From Strongyloides papillosus (taxonomy: Eukaryota; Nematoda; Chromadorea; Rhabditida; Strongyloididae), in NCBI GenBank assembly GCA_005656395.1, contig SRSI01000038.1, positions 558,001 through 622,000 on the forward strand: a stretch of DNA of 64,000 bases, given 5' to 3'. Position numbers and translations under genes: made by a program. Each line of letters begins with the position of its first letter. The stretch's first letter is position 1. This document shows, in pieces, positions 48,495 through 62,366 of the stretch. The notes under the pieces were generated by a model, which worked only from the letters and a program-made list of their open reading frames with translations, did not search any database and was not told where the DNA came from.

Positions 48495-49779
48495 TTAGGT
48501 TGTTTAATTGAAAATGTCGCTTTTAAGATCAACAATTTTTAAATGATGATAACTCTCTTATATGTTAACATATCATTACAAGATATATACCATCTTGTAG
48601 AGCAAATCGAGGACTATTATTGTCATCTTTTTGCATTTTGTTCGCAATTATTAAAAAATTGCTATTACTCTAAAAAGAAGTTGGGTCAAAAATGGATTTT
48701 CAAACAATTTTCTTGTACGAGTTTAAACTTGGGCAAACAGCAGCCAAAACTTCAAGGAAAATTAATGAAGTATTTGGCCAAGGGTCTACTAACAAACGAA
48801 CCGTACAACGTTGGTTCCAGAAATTCCGTAATGGAGATACAAGTCTTCAAAGAAGGAAGGGTTCTCGTGGAGTAAGTGTTCTTGAGAACGAAAAATTAAA
48901 GAGAATGGTGGAACGTAATCCAAGAATAACTGTTCGGGAGCTCACGGAGGAATTAGGCGTCAGTATTGGAACTGTTTCCAACCACTTAAAGGAGTTAAAT
49001 ATGAAGAAAAAAATGGATTCTATCATACCCCATGAATTAACTTCCGACCAATGTTTAAGGAGAATGGAAACTTGTTCTTCTTTGATTCTTAGGAACAAAA
49101 ATGACCCATTTTTGAATAGGATTGTAACGTGCGATGAAAAATGGGTCATGTTTGACAATCGTAGAAGGTCATCGCAATGGATGGACAAAAATGGAAGCCC
49201 TAAAAACTTTCCGAAACTCAAGAACTCAAATAAGAAGCTTTTGTTAACTATTTGGTGGAATTGTGATGGAATTATCCATTATAAGTTTCTAAATCCTGGA
49301 GAAACAATGACTTCAGACCGATACTGTAAGGAAATAGAAGAAATGAATCAGAAATTATCGGTTCTGAAGCCTGCATTGGTCAACAGAAGAGGTCCAATAC
49401 TACTTCATGATAATGCCAAACCTCACGTTTCAAAAATCACGGTGCAGAAACTAACCGAATTGGGATATGAAACTCTGCCACATCCTCCTTATTCACCGGA
49501 CTTGTCTCCAACGGATTACAACTTATTCAAGGAATTAGAGCTTCATTTGCGTCAGAAAAAATTCTCCAAATCTGATGACCTGAAAAATGACGTCTTGGAG
49601 TTTTTGGATTCTAGAGACCGGAGTTTTTATTCAAATGTCATAAATAAACTCGTATCACGTTGGCAACAATGTGTTGATTGTAACGGTACCTACTTTAAAT
49701 AAAAATATTAATTTTTGACTGAGTTATGACATTTTGAAGTTGACTGTCAAAAAGCGACATTTTCAATTGAACAACCTAA
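48495..49779 (+). mobile_element. Complete mariner transposon
   Basis: 1285 bp with ~30-bp terminal inverted repeats (TTAGGTTGTTTAATTGAAAA at the left; one mismatch near base 11 against the right). TA target duplications lie at 48493-48494 and 49780-49781. It contains a full transposase frame. All parts of an autonomous mariner are present. Confidence 0.92.
48692..49702 (+). CDS. Mariner transposase, intact
   Basis: 336 residues, the usual length for mariner. The N-terminal ~110 residues form two helix-turn-helix units (KRTVQRWFQKFRNGD and VRELTEELGVSIGTVSNHL) that bind the terminal repeats. A linker IPHELT corresponds to the mariner WVPHEL motif. The catalytic DD34D triad is complete: TCDEKW (~148), LLHDNAKPH (~240), and the Asp of YSPDLSPTDYNLF (~275), with exactly 34 residues between the last two. 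It cuts the element out and inserts it at TA. The frame is uninterrupted and ends TAA at 49700-49702, so the enzyme could be active. Confidence 0.93.
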   Translation: MDFQTIFLYEFKLGQTAAKTSRKINEVFGQGSTNKRTVQRWFQKFRNGDTSLQRRKGSRGVSVLENEKLKRMVERNPRITVRELTEELGVSIGTVSNHLKELNMKKKMDSIIPHELTSDQCLRRMETCSSLILRNKNDPFLNRIVTCDEKWVMFDNRRRSSQWMDKNGSPKNFPKLKNSNKKLLLTIWWNCDGIIHYKFLNPGETMTSDRYCKEIEEMNQKLSVLKPALVNRRGPILLHDNAKPHVSKITVQKLTELGYETLPHPPYSPDLSPTDYNLFKELELHLRQKKFSKSDDLKNDVLEFLDSRDRSFYSNVINKLVSRWQQCVDCNGTYFK

Positions 49780-49781
49780 TA

Positions 49782-50858
49782 AATAAAAAAGTCTTTTAAT
49801 ATTACCAATGAACGGAAGGAATGAAAAAGTAAAGTCGTCTACGGTATAACTTACATCTAACGTAACTAATACTAATGAATAAATATTCAAATGGTATGAT
49901 CTTTTCTTACTTGAGAATAAGATAATTTTTAAAGAGTTTTAACATTTTTTTTCCAATTTACTTTAAATTATTCCCTTTTTGTTGACATTGTTATTTGATT
50001 TACTTTTCACAAAATTTATAAAAAACGGTGGTTTAAAACTAATTTTCAAAGTAAAATCAAGAATATTAAGGAAACTAATATTATAGAAAATTAAAAAAAA
50101 AACTGATAGATGGGTAGTAAACATCTATAAGAAAAAATTTAAAAGTTAAACTGCTACAACATAGTTAAAATTCAGTTAAATGAAATGATATTAAGGTTGA
50201 AAGATGTATCACAGTCTAATTTCAAAAACGAAATTAATAAGAGTTTTATTACTATACAATAAGAAGATTTGTGTTTATTTAAATATCATTTTTAAAACAT
50301 AATAAGTTGATTTGATTGAACAGTCAGTAAATGTGTTTTTTCGAATATATCAGAGAACATTATAGATGATTTTAGACTGAACTAAATCTAAAAAACTTTC
50401 TTATTTTGATGTTTTTTGTTTATTGAATATGTGACCACAGAATTAATGAAATGGTATTTCAACTTACAAAATAATGCTTTATTATCTATAAGTAAATATT
50501 AAATTCTAACAATTTACTAAGTTTTGTACAAGTGGTGATTAATTAATTATTTTTAAAAAAAAATATAAATTTAATTATTTGTTTAAATCTGTTATATTAA
50601 ACAAAATTATGATTTAGAAACATTTTTTAAACAAAAAAGTTGTAAATTTAAAGCGTTAGAAGTGAAATAAAGATATGACCTTTGTTTGGTATGTTGTAAA
50701 TAATGGACTAAAATGTAGAAAAATTAATGTAAAATCATGTTTATGTTAGAAAAAATGATAATCTCAACAGTTTGGTTGAATAAAGAAGAAAATTGCTTAA
50801 AATTATGCGGTTTTATACTGAATTTTTATGTGGGACCCCAAAAAGACCTCCGGGCACC
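49782..50858. other. AT-rich stretch between mariner and tRNA-Glu
   Basis: No gene seen. A GC-richer patch (gggacc...cctccgggcacc) lies at 50831-50858, immediately before the tRNA. Confidence 0.4.
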
Positions 50859-50859
50859 A

Positions 50860-50931
50860 TCCCATATGGTCTAGTGGTTAGGATTCGTGGTTTTCACCCA
50901 CGCGTGCCGGGTTCGATTCCCGGTATGGGAA
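50860..50931 (+). tRNA. tRNA-Glu (TTC)
   Basis: Seven-base acceptor stem TCCCATA/TATGGGA, D arm with TGGTCTAGTGGTTA, anticodon stem CGTGG/CCACG with loop TTTTCAC (anticodon TTC), T arm GGGTTCGATTCCC. CCA is not encoded, as in eukaryotes. A T-rich stretch follows for Pol III termination. Confidence 0.93.
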
Positions 50932-52140
50932 TTCCTTTTGATATTTTTTCAATATTTGGCTACATAGACCATGAAAATTGAAAAAAATTGCACTTTTGTA
51001 TGAAATTTTTCATATATAGGTGTCTTGACTTTATATCTATAGTTTTTTTTAACTAATTTGCATTTTTATATATATTTTTGAACTTTTAGCAGACATTAAA
51101 TAAAGTACCAACACTATATCAAATCACTAATTCAATAATTTAAAGTCTAACTTACTTCAAATACTGAGTATTATATAGATAAGAATAACAACATATGTTT
51201 AATTGTGCAGTGAGGATAGAATATTTTAAGAACACTTTATCCCGTGTTCTTAAGAAAATATACCACAATTGTGTAGAAACATTTCTATAGAAAATCAGTG
51301 AAATCATTCTAAAGAACATTACTATGTTATTAATCACACTCAAAAACAAAACCTATTATAACGAAGGGTTTGTTTTAAAACGTTTATTATTATATAGTCT
51401 TTTCCTTAGTCGCTTTTTCTTTTGATTTAAAAAACAAAATAAAGGTTTTATTATATTTTAGAATTATATGTAAATATTATCATAATGATACAATTTTTAA
51501 AAACGAAGGGTATAGTCTATTATCAACGTTTTAGTATAACCTTCAGTTATTATATTCATAAAAAATAAAGAATATAAGTAAACCGTTCTTTTAATTCTTT
51601 GAGTATGTACAATTTCTTTTATTAAAAAATGTGATTTTCCATTGGTTCGATACATATTTTTTTAGATTTTTTTAATAATCTTTTATATTTTTATAAATGA
51701 TATTTTTGCTTTTTAAAGAGTATCGTTTTAACGGTTTAAAATTGTTTATTTCATTTATTTTCATGTACATATTTAAACTTTAGATTGTAGATAAAAAAAA
51801 CATGAAAAGTATATATTTGACAAATGATTGTACTTAATCTTTCTTAAAATTGTGTATATTTTGTATTTAAAAAAAAAGTCGTTATCAATAAACGAGGAAA
51901 ATATTTATTAAATTTTATATGTATATTACATTATTTATTTTCGGTGTAGTATTTTTATAAAAACATTATGTTATATCTTTTAAAACTAATTTTTACCACA
52001 TTAGACCTAAAAAAAAGAGAGAAAATACCGCTATATAGTTTTGGATTTGATAAAAAAGGTGAAGAAACACTTGACATTCATACGCCTTTATTAGTGGATT
52101 GAAAAAATTCAATGAATGTAAAAAAACAAGTTAAATCTAA
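50932..52140. other. AT-rich stretch, no feature seen
   Basis: No credible coding or repeat boundary recognised. Confidence 0.4.
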
Positions 52141-52147
52141 ATAGTTG

Positions 52148-52455
52148 TTTGTTTGTTTCATGTTCACAAGATAAAACTATAGAATTTTGGAACATACGAG
52201 AAAATGGTCCTGTCTAAGTAATTACTCAGAATTAAAGAAATATAACCGGTATCAAGTGTATGCATTGATCAGAATGAAAAACTATTAGTATCAGAACATA
52301 AAGTTGTATCAGTTATGCTATATGGTTTTACAGGAAATCGTGTAGCTCAGATATATAGATCACATGGTGATGAAAATTGAAGCGTGCAATTTTCAAATTT
52401 CAATATTATTTATTATCTAGAAGTTATGATAAAAAGGCAAATAAAATTTTAATAA
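52148..52455 (+). pseudogene. WD40 repeat pseudogene, WDR47-like
   Basis: Plus-strand pieces read FVSCSQDKTIEFWNIRENG, then a stop and shift, then DQNEKLLVSEHKVVSVMLYG, TGNRVAQIYRSHGDEN, a TGA, SVQFSNFNI, and YYLLSRSYDKKA. The order and wording match the last WD40 blades of WDR47-type (nemitin) proteins, including the LLVSGHEDSS...LYDIRGNRPVQ...H region. WDR47 is a microtubule-associated neuronal protein. Several stops and at least one frameshift show decay. Only ~100 codons are recognisable. Confidence 0.55.
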
Positions 52456-52493
52456 AATATAACAATGAATTATGAAGAGAATTTAATTATTAT

Positions 52494-52742
52494 TTAATCA
52501 TCATCAGAATCATAAAATGATTCTTCTTGATAAGTTTCATCATCATTGTCATATGTAGTATTTTGAGATTCCAATGATTGATTAATCGAATAAACAATAT
52601 TTTCTAAAAGACTTTCTTCAGCATCACATCTATTTAAAGAAATATCTAAACAATCCATATTTTGAAAATCATAGTTCCAATTTCTGTTATCAGCAATAAA
52701 TGCTTCTTTTTCTTTAAAATTTGCAAGATATGAATCATACAT
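52494..52742 (-). CDS. Possible small acidic protein
   Basis: An 82-codon frame, ATG at 52742 and TAA at 52494. The C-terminal half is very acidic (DNDDETYQEESFYDSDDD). No family, no splice sites evident. It may be the coding part of an otherwise decayed gene next to the WD40 pseudogene. Confidence 0.3.
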   Translation of the reverse strand: MYDSYLANFKEKEAFIADNRNWNYDFQNMDCLDISLNRCDAEESLLENIVYSINQSLESQNTTYDNDDETYQEESFYDSDDD

Positions 52743-54263
52743 TGATTTTGTAATGATTGTTTTATATATATTTCTTCTACTTTTTGAGAGAAAAAGAAGT
52801 TGCTATATTAGTGAATAAAATAAATGTGTGTTATTTATTCGATAAACGTTAATGAAGTGATGATTCATTTTTTATATTGTTGAATCATTTTAACTTTTTA
52901 TGATAATGATAACTTTAATTTTTATCAAGATTTTGTTTTACTTGCATTAATAAATTTAAAAGATATAAGATATTCATTCAAACTATTAAAAAAACACTCT
53001 AGCTATATAGTCAATATCCTTGATGATATATCCAAAAATATGTAAAATATTAAAATTTTAAAGTGTAATAATAGATTTAAACTATTTAAAAATAATCTAT
53101 ATAGTATTTACACAAAACGAAGGGTCATTGTCTCTCGTCAACGTAAGTCATAATTTTCAATTTTTACATTTTACTTATATCAAGAGCAATTTTATGCAAT
53201 ATTTTTTAATTTTATAATAGATATTTGTTTATAATTAATAATATGAAAAATTTTGAAAGCATATGATTTCTTTTACTATATTACATAAGTTTGGCAGCAA
53301 TATAACTGGATATTGTTGTTAAAACCATTATACAAAAATGAAGCAAAAAAGATCCACTTAATAAAATCTATCAAATATCTTTTTTTTTAAAAAGTGTAAT
53401 TTTTTTACTATTTATTAGACAATTTCTTTTGTTCTTTATTCTTCACTTTATTTGTGACTAATTTTACTAGCAATTTTGTTATTATGTTTAGTATCATTTT
53501 CATGCTAATAAATATAACAATTTTACATTTTTTTGCAGATATATTTAAAAGATAAAAAAGTAATCTTTTATTTAAAAAAATTATGTCATTTTTAAGACTT
53601 ATCGTAAAAATTAAAACAATAGATTTTGTTGATTTCTATTTTAGTGGTTAAATTTTCTAGACATAAAAAAATAACATGAATTAGAAAAAATATACTATTG
53701 TGTAATTTTTAAAGAAAGTAAACTAGTTTGAATCATTTTCTGATAAAGGTAGTGTATTGCATCAATTGCCTGGCACTGCCGTTATTAATTACCCCATATA
53801 GGAAATTGGGTGCAAAAAGTCTACGAAAATATTTTGTCAATAAACTTCTTAGTGCTTAATAAAATTATTTTCTTAGAAAAAGTATTTTGATACAATATGT
53901 CTTTTGAAAAATGTGTGTTTTAAAATTTGAAGAAAAATAAATTTTTTCCATTATTTCTTTTATTTGATATGTTTAAAGGACTTTGTATTTGATTATTTAT
54001 CTAAAAAATAATTTATTTTTCATTTTAAAATTTTTTTTTAAAAAAAACTCGTCTATTAAAACAGAAATAATTCCACAAACAAAATAATATTTAATAGTTT
54101 TCCTCACTTACTGTATGATTGTCTAAAATCATGAAATATTTTTGTTATTATAGTAACATTTAAATTATGTTTGTATAGATGCATTCATAAGACATTTTTT
54201 GTAAGTTTTTTGATTTTTTGATTCTTAAAAACTGTCATTAAAATAGTATTAAAGTAAACTAGA
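52743..54263. other. AT-rich stretch, no gene seen
   Basis: No coding recognised. The sequence acgaagggt...tctcgtcaacg at 53116-53142 resembles acgaagggtatagtctattatcaacg at 51504-51530, suggesting a diverged short repeat. Confidence 0.35.
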
Positions 54264-54430
54264 ATGGAATTTACTAGTGCTTTAGTTCTTGCTCTCATTA
54301 TTGCTACCGCTGGTGCTTTGAGTACCGATAACATACCAGTGAGTATTTTATAATTTCTTATAACATTTTTTCCTAGTTTATTGATGACAACAATGAAGAT
54401 GGTGTTGATGAATATTTTGTTCGTTCATAA
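54264..54430 (+). CDS. Short secreted peptide gene, two exons
   Basis: Exon 1 (54264-54338, 25 codons) and exon 2 (54377-54430) flank a 38-nt intron (GTGAGTATTT to TTTTCCTAG) at phase 0, giving 42 residues. Residues 1-18 are a signal peptide (FTSALVLALIIATAGA). The remaining ~24 residues are strongly acidic (FIDDNNEDGVDEYF) and end in VRS and a TAA. No cysteine and no dibasic sites, so it is neither a defensin-like nor an ordinary neuropeptide precursor. Clean splice signals and codon choice support a real gene. Function is unknown. Confidence 0.65.
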
Positions 54431-54764
54431 AAATAGATTCATTGAGTAATAAATAATCTAAAAAAGCACTAAAATTTACGAGAAGTCCAATTTCATTTAT
54501 ATTTAAAAAATGACTTGTTCTAAATTTTTTATTTAATAAAAAATAAATTTTAATATTTATTTAATTATATATTTTTTATATATTTGTTATAAGCATAATT
54601 TTCCGACTTTTCCTTATCCTTTAAGTTTGATTGAATAAAAGTGTATCCCTCTATAATAGTAGAAGTCAACATAGACATTGCATATTGGTGATTATGACTT
54701 TAAGTTTAGCTTTTTCAGTCATAGTTATACAAACTATGTAGTCATTGTAAATTTTTTTACAGAA
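54431..54764. other. Spacer, no feature seen
   Basis: A/T-rich 3' flank of the peptide gene. Confidence 0.35.
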
Positions 54765-55702
54765 TGTCTTCAAGTTGACTTTTTTCAATAGCATCCCATG
54801 ATGAAAATGATGTCATTTCAGATGTATAGAGAATTGATTATCTTTCAACAACTTGGAGGACAACAAATGAGACTGTAGAACAATTACCAGTATCTGAAAC
54901 TGTTGTTTTGGCTACAGTAGTGTAAACTTTAGAGGATATAATGAAATCTTTAGGCAGCATTCTTGTAATTCAACAAAAGCCAACATAACAAGGAAATCAT
55001 CGAAAGTACCGAATTCAGCAGAAATTTCAATTGACATAATTATTTCTTCCAAGTAATAATAAGTCTTGATAAATTGACATTATTGATAAGTAATAGCCTT
55101 GATTTGCATCAGCATAAGTAAATGTACAATTACCAATAATAACTGAGAATTTATTAAAAAGAATTTTTAACTATCCTTTGTTTGAAGTAGAAAATTAATA
55201 TTTTGAATCAAATAAGGCATGAGTATAAAGCAGAAACAAATACTCATTTTGCTCTTTCTTTGAAGAGTTCTTTAATTTCTTGCAATCTATGGTATTAGAC
55301 AAAGATTTCTTGGAGCATAAAGATGGATCTGAAGCTTTTGTTTTCATGTTCAATAGATCAAAGATAAAAGCATTTTTCTTAGATTCAGAATATTCAGTTG
55401 ATTCTAAGATAAAAGTTAATTATAAATGTAAACTTAAAAAAAGCTGGATTTGGGCATTTTGATTTGAATTGTAAGAAAGCTTCAACAAGATCGAATTTAC
55501 TAGATTCATTTACAATTAAACATCCTTTGAATTTGTCTGCAGGAAAATTTACTCCAACTAGTAAAAGATCGTAGAATGTTTCCCGTGATCCAATAGACAA
55601 GAATTGACATTGTTGATAGAATCCTGGATATTTCAAGAAAAAATCATCAACAAATTGTAATTTATTAATATGATTAATATTATTAATCTTTGTTTGGTGC
55701 AT
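54765..55702 (-). pseudogene. Unrecognised decayed gene
   Basis: On the minus strand coding-like sequence runs from an ATG at 55702 (QFVDDFFLKYPGFYQQCQF, GCLIVNESSKFDLVEAF) to ~55394, shifts frame and continues (STEYSESKKNAFIFDLLN, NEYLFLLYTHALFDSKY). It shifts again through YYLSIMSIYQDLLLLG, AEFGTFDDFLVML and TVSDTGNCSTVSFVVL to ~54765, with several stops. Codon-like periodicity across ~900 bases and consistent strand indicate one old gene. I do not recognise the family. Confidence 0.4.
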
Positions 55703-56008
55703 TAAAAGATTTATTTAAATCAGATTAAAAAGTATATGTCACGTAAGAAATAAATTAAAAACAAATAGAAAAAACATCAAACATCTAGTTGATTCATGAT
55801 TATTGCTTTGGAGATCTAGCAGAATATAATTATAGGGATTCAATAAATTCATAATTACGTTTTTATAAATTTTCTAGACATAAAAACATTGATAATCACC
55901 ATTTATATATGATATTACCAATTTTCTTCTATAACAATAATAAAAAGTTCCAAAAATATACTTGATGTATAATTTGAGATTCTTGGGATTCAGAAATCGC
56001 AAAAGAAA
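55703..56008. other. Spacer before tRNA-Asp, no feature seen
   Basis: A/T-rich. No gene recognised. Confidence 0.35.
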
Positions 56009-56080
56009 CTCTCTGGCGGGGAATCGAACCCCGGTCTCGCACGTGACAGGCGCGGATACTCACCACTATACTACCAGAGA
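56009..56080 (-). tRNA. tRNA-Asp (GTC)
   Basis: Minus strand: acceptor TCTCTGG/CCAGAGA, D arm TAGTATAGTGGTGAGTA, anticodon loop CTGTCAC (GTC), T arm GGGGTTCGATTCCCC. Standard length of 72. Confidence 0.93.
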
Positions 56081-56407
56081 TGTCATTTGGTACTTTAGAA
56101 TACTCCAAGAACCCAAACTTTTTAATAGTCATTTTTTAGTTCTTAAAAAACACTTTCTAGGGTAATTTTTTATGAAAAGAACGAATTTAATGTTTATTTA
56201 AGCATATCTATTACCATTAAACCGCAAATTTAACATTTAGTACATTTTATAAGCATTTTTTTCTTCATTGGTAAAATGATAAAACTGATAAAATAAAGTG
56301 AGACATAGAATATAACATTTAAATTATTTAAAATTCCTGCAAATAATGTCATTTTTATATAGTAAAAATTATTTATTTTCCACATTAAAAATGTTAATAC
56401 ATGATTT

Positions 56408-56572
56408 GTACAAAGTAGTGCCTATGCATCTGATAAATCCGTAATCAATACTGGTAATTCTTCTTATGAAATTGATATATTAAAATATAACGATAAACTT
56501 TAAATCCTTGATGAAAAACTAGAAAAAGCAGATAAGATACGAGTAAATATACACAGAATCTACTATTATGTA
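56408..56572 (+). pseudogene. Short coding-like scrap
   Basis: A frame reads SSAYASDKSVINTGNSSYE, one TAA, then LDEKLEKADKIRVNIHRI. It is charged and heptad-like, but short and broken. Unidentified. Confidence 0.2.
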
Positions 56573-56683
56573 TAAATAATTTATCACTAGTAAATAAATA
56601 TTTTATAAATATTGGTTTTAAAAAAATTTTAAAAAATAAAAATTGGGATGCTTCTTTTATAAAATATTTTTTGAGAAAAAAGA

Positions 56684-56756
56684 TGCCACGAGCCGGGATC
56701 GAACCGGCGACATTTAGATCTTCAGTCTAACGCTCTCCCAACTGAGCTATCATGGC
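56684..56756 (-). tRNA. tRNA-Phe (GAA)
   Basis: Minus strand: starts GCCATGATAGCTCAGTTGGG, anticodon loop ACTGAAGAT region with GAA, T arm CCGGTTCGATCCCGG, ends CTCGTGGCA. 73 bases; one G-T pair in the acceptor. Confidence 0.93.
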
Positions 56757-58160
56757 TGTGGAAGAAGGTACATCTGACTAGCCACCGATTCTTTTCAAAT
56801 TTGAGAGTTTTTTATAATGATCAAAAAATTCATTTTAAAAGATATAAATTAAATTGAAAAGTTAGCACTTGATCAAGTAGAATTAAAATATAAAAAGAAA
56901 TAAGTTATGATAATAGTAAAATAACACCTATGGAATATTTACTTTCGTCTATTATACACAACACTTCAAAGAAGTATGAAATTATTACTTTATTAATTAT
57001 GTAAATAGAATGCAATAAAATGATTAACTTAAATAACTTATCTCAGTTATCAAGTTAACAATATTATTTTTTAAAATATTCCGATAAATCATTTATATTA
57101 ACAAAAACAGTTGTATATATCAAAAACAAAATTACATGATTTATTAGTTATTCAATTGCTTTGAATAGAAAAATGTTATGTATCAGAAAACAGTTTTAAC
57201 CTTAACATGTATAAGAAAGTTTATGCTAATATATATATATGATTCATGAATTAAAAGAAATATATTATTTGATTTATGTAGTAACACTTTAACATTATAT
57301 TTTATCAATTTTCTTCATTATTTAATCAAATTGCTTTAACTTAGTACTAGAAATAAAATTTTTTTAAGAAATGTTGTAGAACTAAAGTAAAAATAGTTTA
57401 TAGTAAAGAAAATTGATATTTATTAGAAATAATTATCACAAATTAACAAATATACTAAAAATTTTAATAAAAAAAACTACTCTAGAAGCACGAGCTGTAA
57501 CGCAAATAAAATTAAAACAATTAGAAACTTTACAAAAATTCATAATATATTTACATTTTACCGAGAATTTTTTAAGTTGACAAATTTCTTGTAAAATTTT
57601 ATATACTTTTGAATAATATTTTGTGATCAATCGTGTTTTACATATGTAAGAGATTTGAAAAAACAGTCTCAATTTCGATAGTACTTTTAATAAGAACAAA
57701 GAACAGATACTCTTTGACAAAGCAAAAATTAAATACTGATCAAATAAAAGTAATAGAAATAAGTTATGATAATGACAGAAAAATTAATAAACTATAAGAA
57801 ATAAAGATTAGGAAAATTTACTTTTTAAATTTTGACGACTGGAAATTATATATTCTTTATAACTTTTTTTTAAATATACTAACATCCATAAAATTTATTC
57901 AGTGTATTTAGAATTTTTTTAAATCTTACGTTTTTATATATAGTATATTTAACATTACACTTTATTAAGTTTACATATTATATTTTTAATGGTCTTGTAA
58001 TGATTTATTATATATTGTATATTTAAGATTTACAAAAACTTTTTATTATTAATTATTTTTACACCTAATAAATATAATTATAAAAAAATCTTTGTAATAC
58101 ATCTTTATTGAAAAAAAAATTAAGAAATTAATTTAATTAAAAGTACGTACTCTCTATCCG
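56757..58160. other. AT-rich stretch, no gene seen
   Basis: A 94-codon minus-strand frame at 57720-57436 is Lys/Phe/Ile-rich and looks like chance. Nothing else recognised. Confidence 0.4.
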
Positions 58161-58161
58161 C

Positions 58162-58233
58162 AGCAGCGTGGCGCAGTGGAAGCGTGCTGGGCCCATAACC
58201 CAGAGGTCGATGGATCGAAACCACTCGCTGCTA
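58162..58233 (+). tRNA. Initiator tRNA-Met (CAT)
   Basis: Acceptor AGCAGCG/CGCTGCT starting with A, anticodon stem with the three G-C pairs GGG/CCC around CCCATAACCC, and a T loop ATCGAAA with A in place of the usual T54: all initiator features. The T stem GATGG/CCACT has an A-C mismatch and a G-T pair, which is slightly unusual. Confidence 0.9.
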
Positions 58234-58942
58234 TCTTTACAATGGGTACTTTTTATTATTTTTTAAAATACTGTAAAAAAAGTTTAGAGCTATTAAACTT
58301 TATAGTAAATAAGATAATTAGTATTGTTTTTTCTCTTTTTTTTTGTAAAACTACACCTAGCAATCACTAAAATTCAAATATACAAGAACTAGAAATGCCA
58401 AAAATAAGGAAAACCCAATATACCAAGATTTAAGAAGATTTCACAAATGTGAAAATTTCTTAGAATAAGTTTACGATTGTTCAAATTAACTTATTACTCT
58501 TTATATTTTATATATTGTAAGTAAAAGCGAATATTCACCAACTGTTGCACGAATGCATTAAATCACAATGACTTTTTGAATATAATAAAATTATTTTGTT
58601 AGTGTAAATTCAGTATAAAAGTTCTGAATGGATGCAAATTTTCTGTCATTAATATTAAAATTTTTTTTAGAGTGTTTTAAATTACTTTTCAACACATTTC
58701 CTAAAATGTAGATTTATCACATAAATTACAGTTAAGATAATACATAATACAATGACACTTGAAACTTTATTTATAATAAATTAAAATTTATTAAAATATT
58801 AATTTTAAAGAAATTATTGAACTATATTAAAAAAATATTATTTAACTAGCATTCTATGTAATTTTTTATCTATTTTAAGCATAGTTTTATTGATATTTTC
58901 AAAAAATAATAAAATTTTTTCTGCACTATTTGGCTCCAATGC
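58234..58942. other. Spacer between tRNA genes
   Basis: A/T-rich, no gene seen. Confidence 0.35.
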
Positions 58943-59014
58943 GGCTTAGTGGTCTAGTGGTATGATTTTCGCTTAGGGTGCGAGAGGTCCCGGTTTCGAT
59001 CACCGGCTAAGCCC
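58943..59014 (+). tRNA. tRNA-Pro (AGG)
   Basis: Acceptor GGCTTAG/CTAAGCC, D arm TGGTCTAGTGGTATGA, anticodon loop CTTAGGGT region (AGG), T stem CCGGT/ACCGG with loop TTCGATC. Confidence 0.92.
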
Positions 59015-59439
59015 AAAAGATGTGGCACGGAACGGGGTGCATATGAGTTTTTTTTTAAATGTTTTGACAAAAAGTGAATTTTAGAAATTTCATATTGAAA
59101 TAGTCCATTTTTTCTATGTAACTACTAAAATACAAAAGTTTCAGTTTAACTGACAATCGATAACTGGATTTTGCCTTTTTTTATTATAGGTTAACATATG
59201 TGAGAAATAAATTAAACGTATGAGAGCAGCTCCAAACGTCTATATATACAAATATTTAAAGATATAGTAAAAATAATTATAATATACTAATTAAAATGCA
59301 GTTTATATGAAGTAGGATTAATTATTAAATGTATTGAGGAAAATTGTTGAAAAGATATCTAAATATTAAATTTGTGTGATCTGTATAAAGTATAAATTCT
59401 TAAAAGTGAAAAAGTTGCGTAGTATATATAGTAAAATAT

Positions 59440-59830
59440 ACTCCACAACAAGAAATAATTTACATCTTCTTGATGTTAGCTGTTTAAATTTAGAGTTATC
59501 AGTTAAAACTTTGAGTTTTAAATATTTTACGATCATAAATTCACTTTCTAATGCAGCTTTTGTTAATAGTTTTTCTATAAAATGATGTGCTTTTGATTTA
59601 AGATTTAGATGAGTAAAAAATTATAACCATTTATCTTCAGTTTTATTGTATTAGTTCTTCAAAATTACAAAAAATTATAGCACATAATCTAACTGATTTT
59701 GATTCTTTTTTCCAATAATTTTACAAAAACTATTACGACCTAATTGATCTTGTGGTGAAATAATGGTGGTAATAACTTTTTCTTCCCCCAGTATTGTACG
59801 TATCTTTGAGTTTTCATAATTTTATTTTCC
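59440..59830 (-). pseudogene. Decayed coding fragment, unidentified
   Basis: On the minus strand a frame from about 59830 reads KIRTILGEEKVITTIISPQ, then DQLGRNSFCKIIG and NQNQLDYVL before a TAA (~59690). Another segment at ~59580-59440 reads IEKLLTKAALESEFMIVKY and QLTSRRCKLF. The wording looks like a conserved protein rather than chance, but I cannot name it. Stops between the parts show it is broken or contains an unseen intron. Confidence 0.35.
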
Positions 59831-59959
59831 TGGAGTTTATCACAACTGAAATTAACAACATTTACTACTAGGATTTGGTTTTTAGCAAAAAACGAGCTTT
59901 GGTTTATTATGGTAATTTTTTTCTGTGAAACTAAAATGTTAATCAACTAGTATTTTACA

Positions 59960-62292
<2,333 letters not shown>

Positions 62293-62366
62293 TGCCACAT
62301 GCTGGGATTGAACCAGCGACCTTCGGTTTACAAGACCGACGCTACTACCACTGAGCCAATGTGGCC
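62293..62366 (-). tRNA. tRNA-Thr (TGT)
   Basis: Minus strand: starts GGCCACATTGGCTCAGTGG, anticodon loop CTTGTAA (TGT), T arm GCTGGTTCAATCCCAGC, ends ATGTGGCA. 74 bases. Confidence 0.92.

Noticed and set aside
57436..57720. 94-residue minus-strand protein
   Set aside because: Composition follows the AT-rich background, with no domain, splice site or signal to support it.
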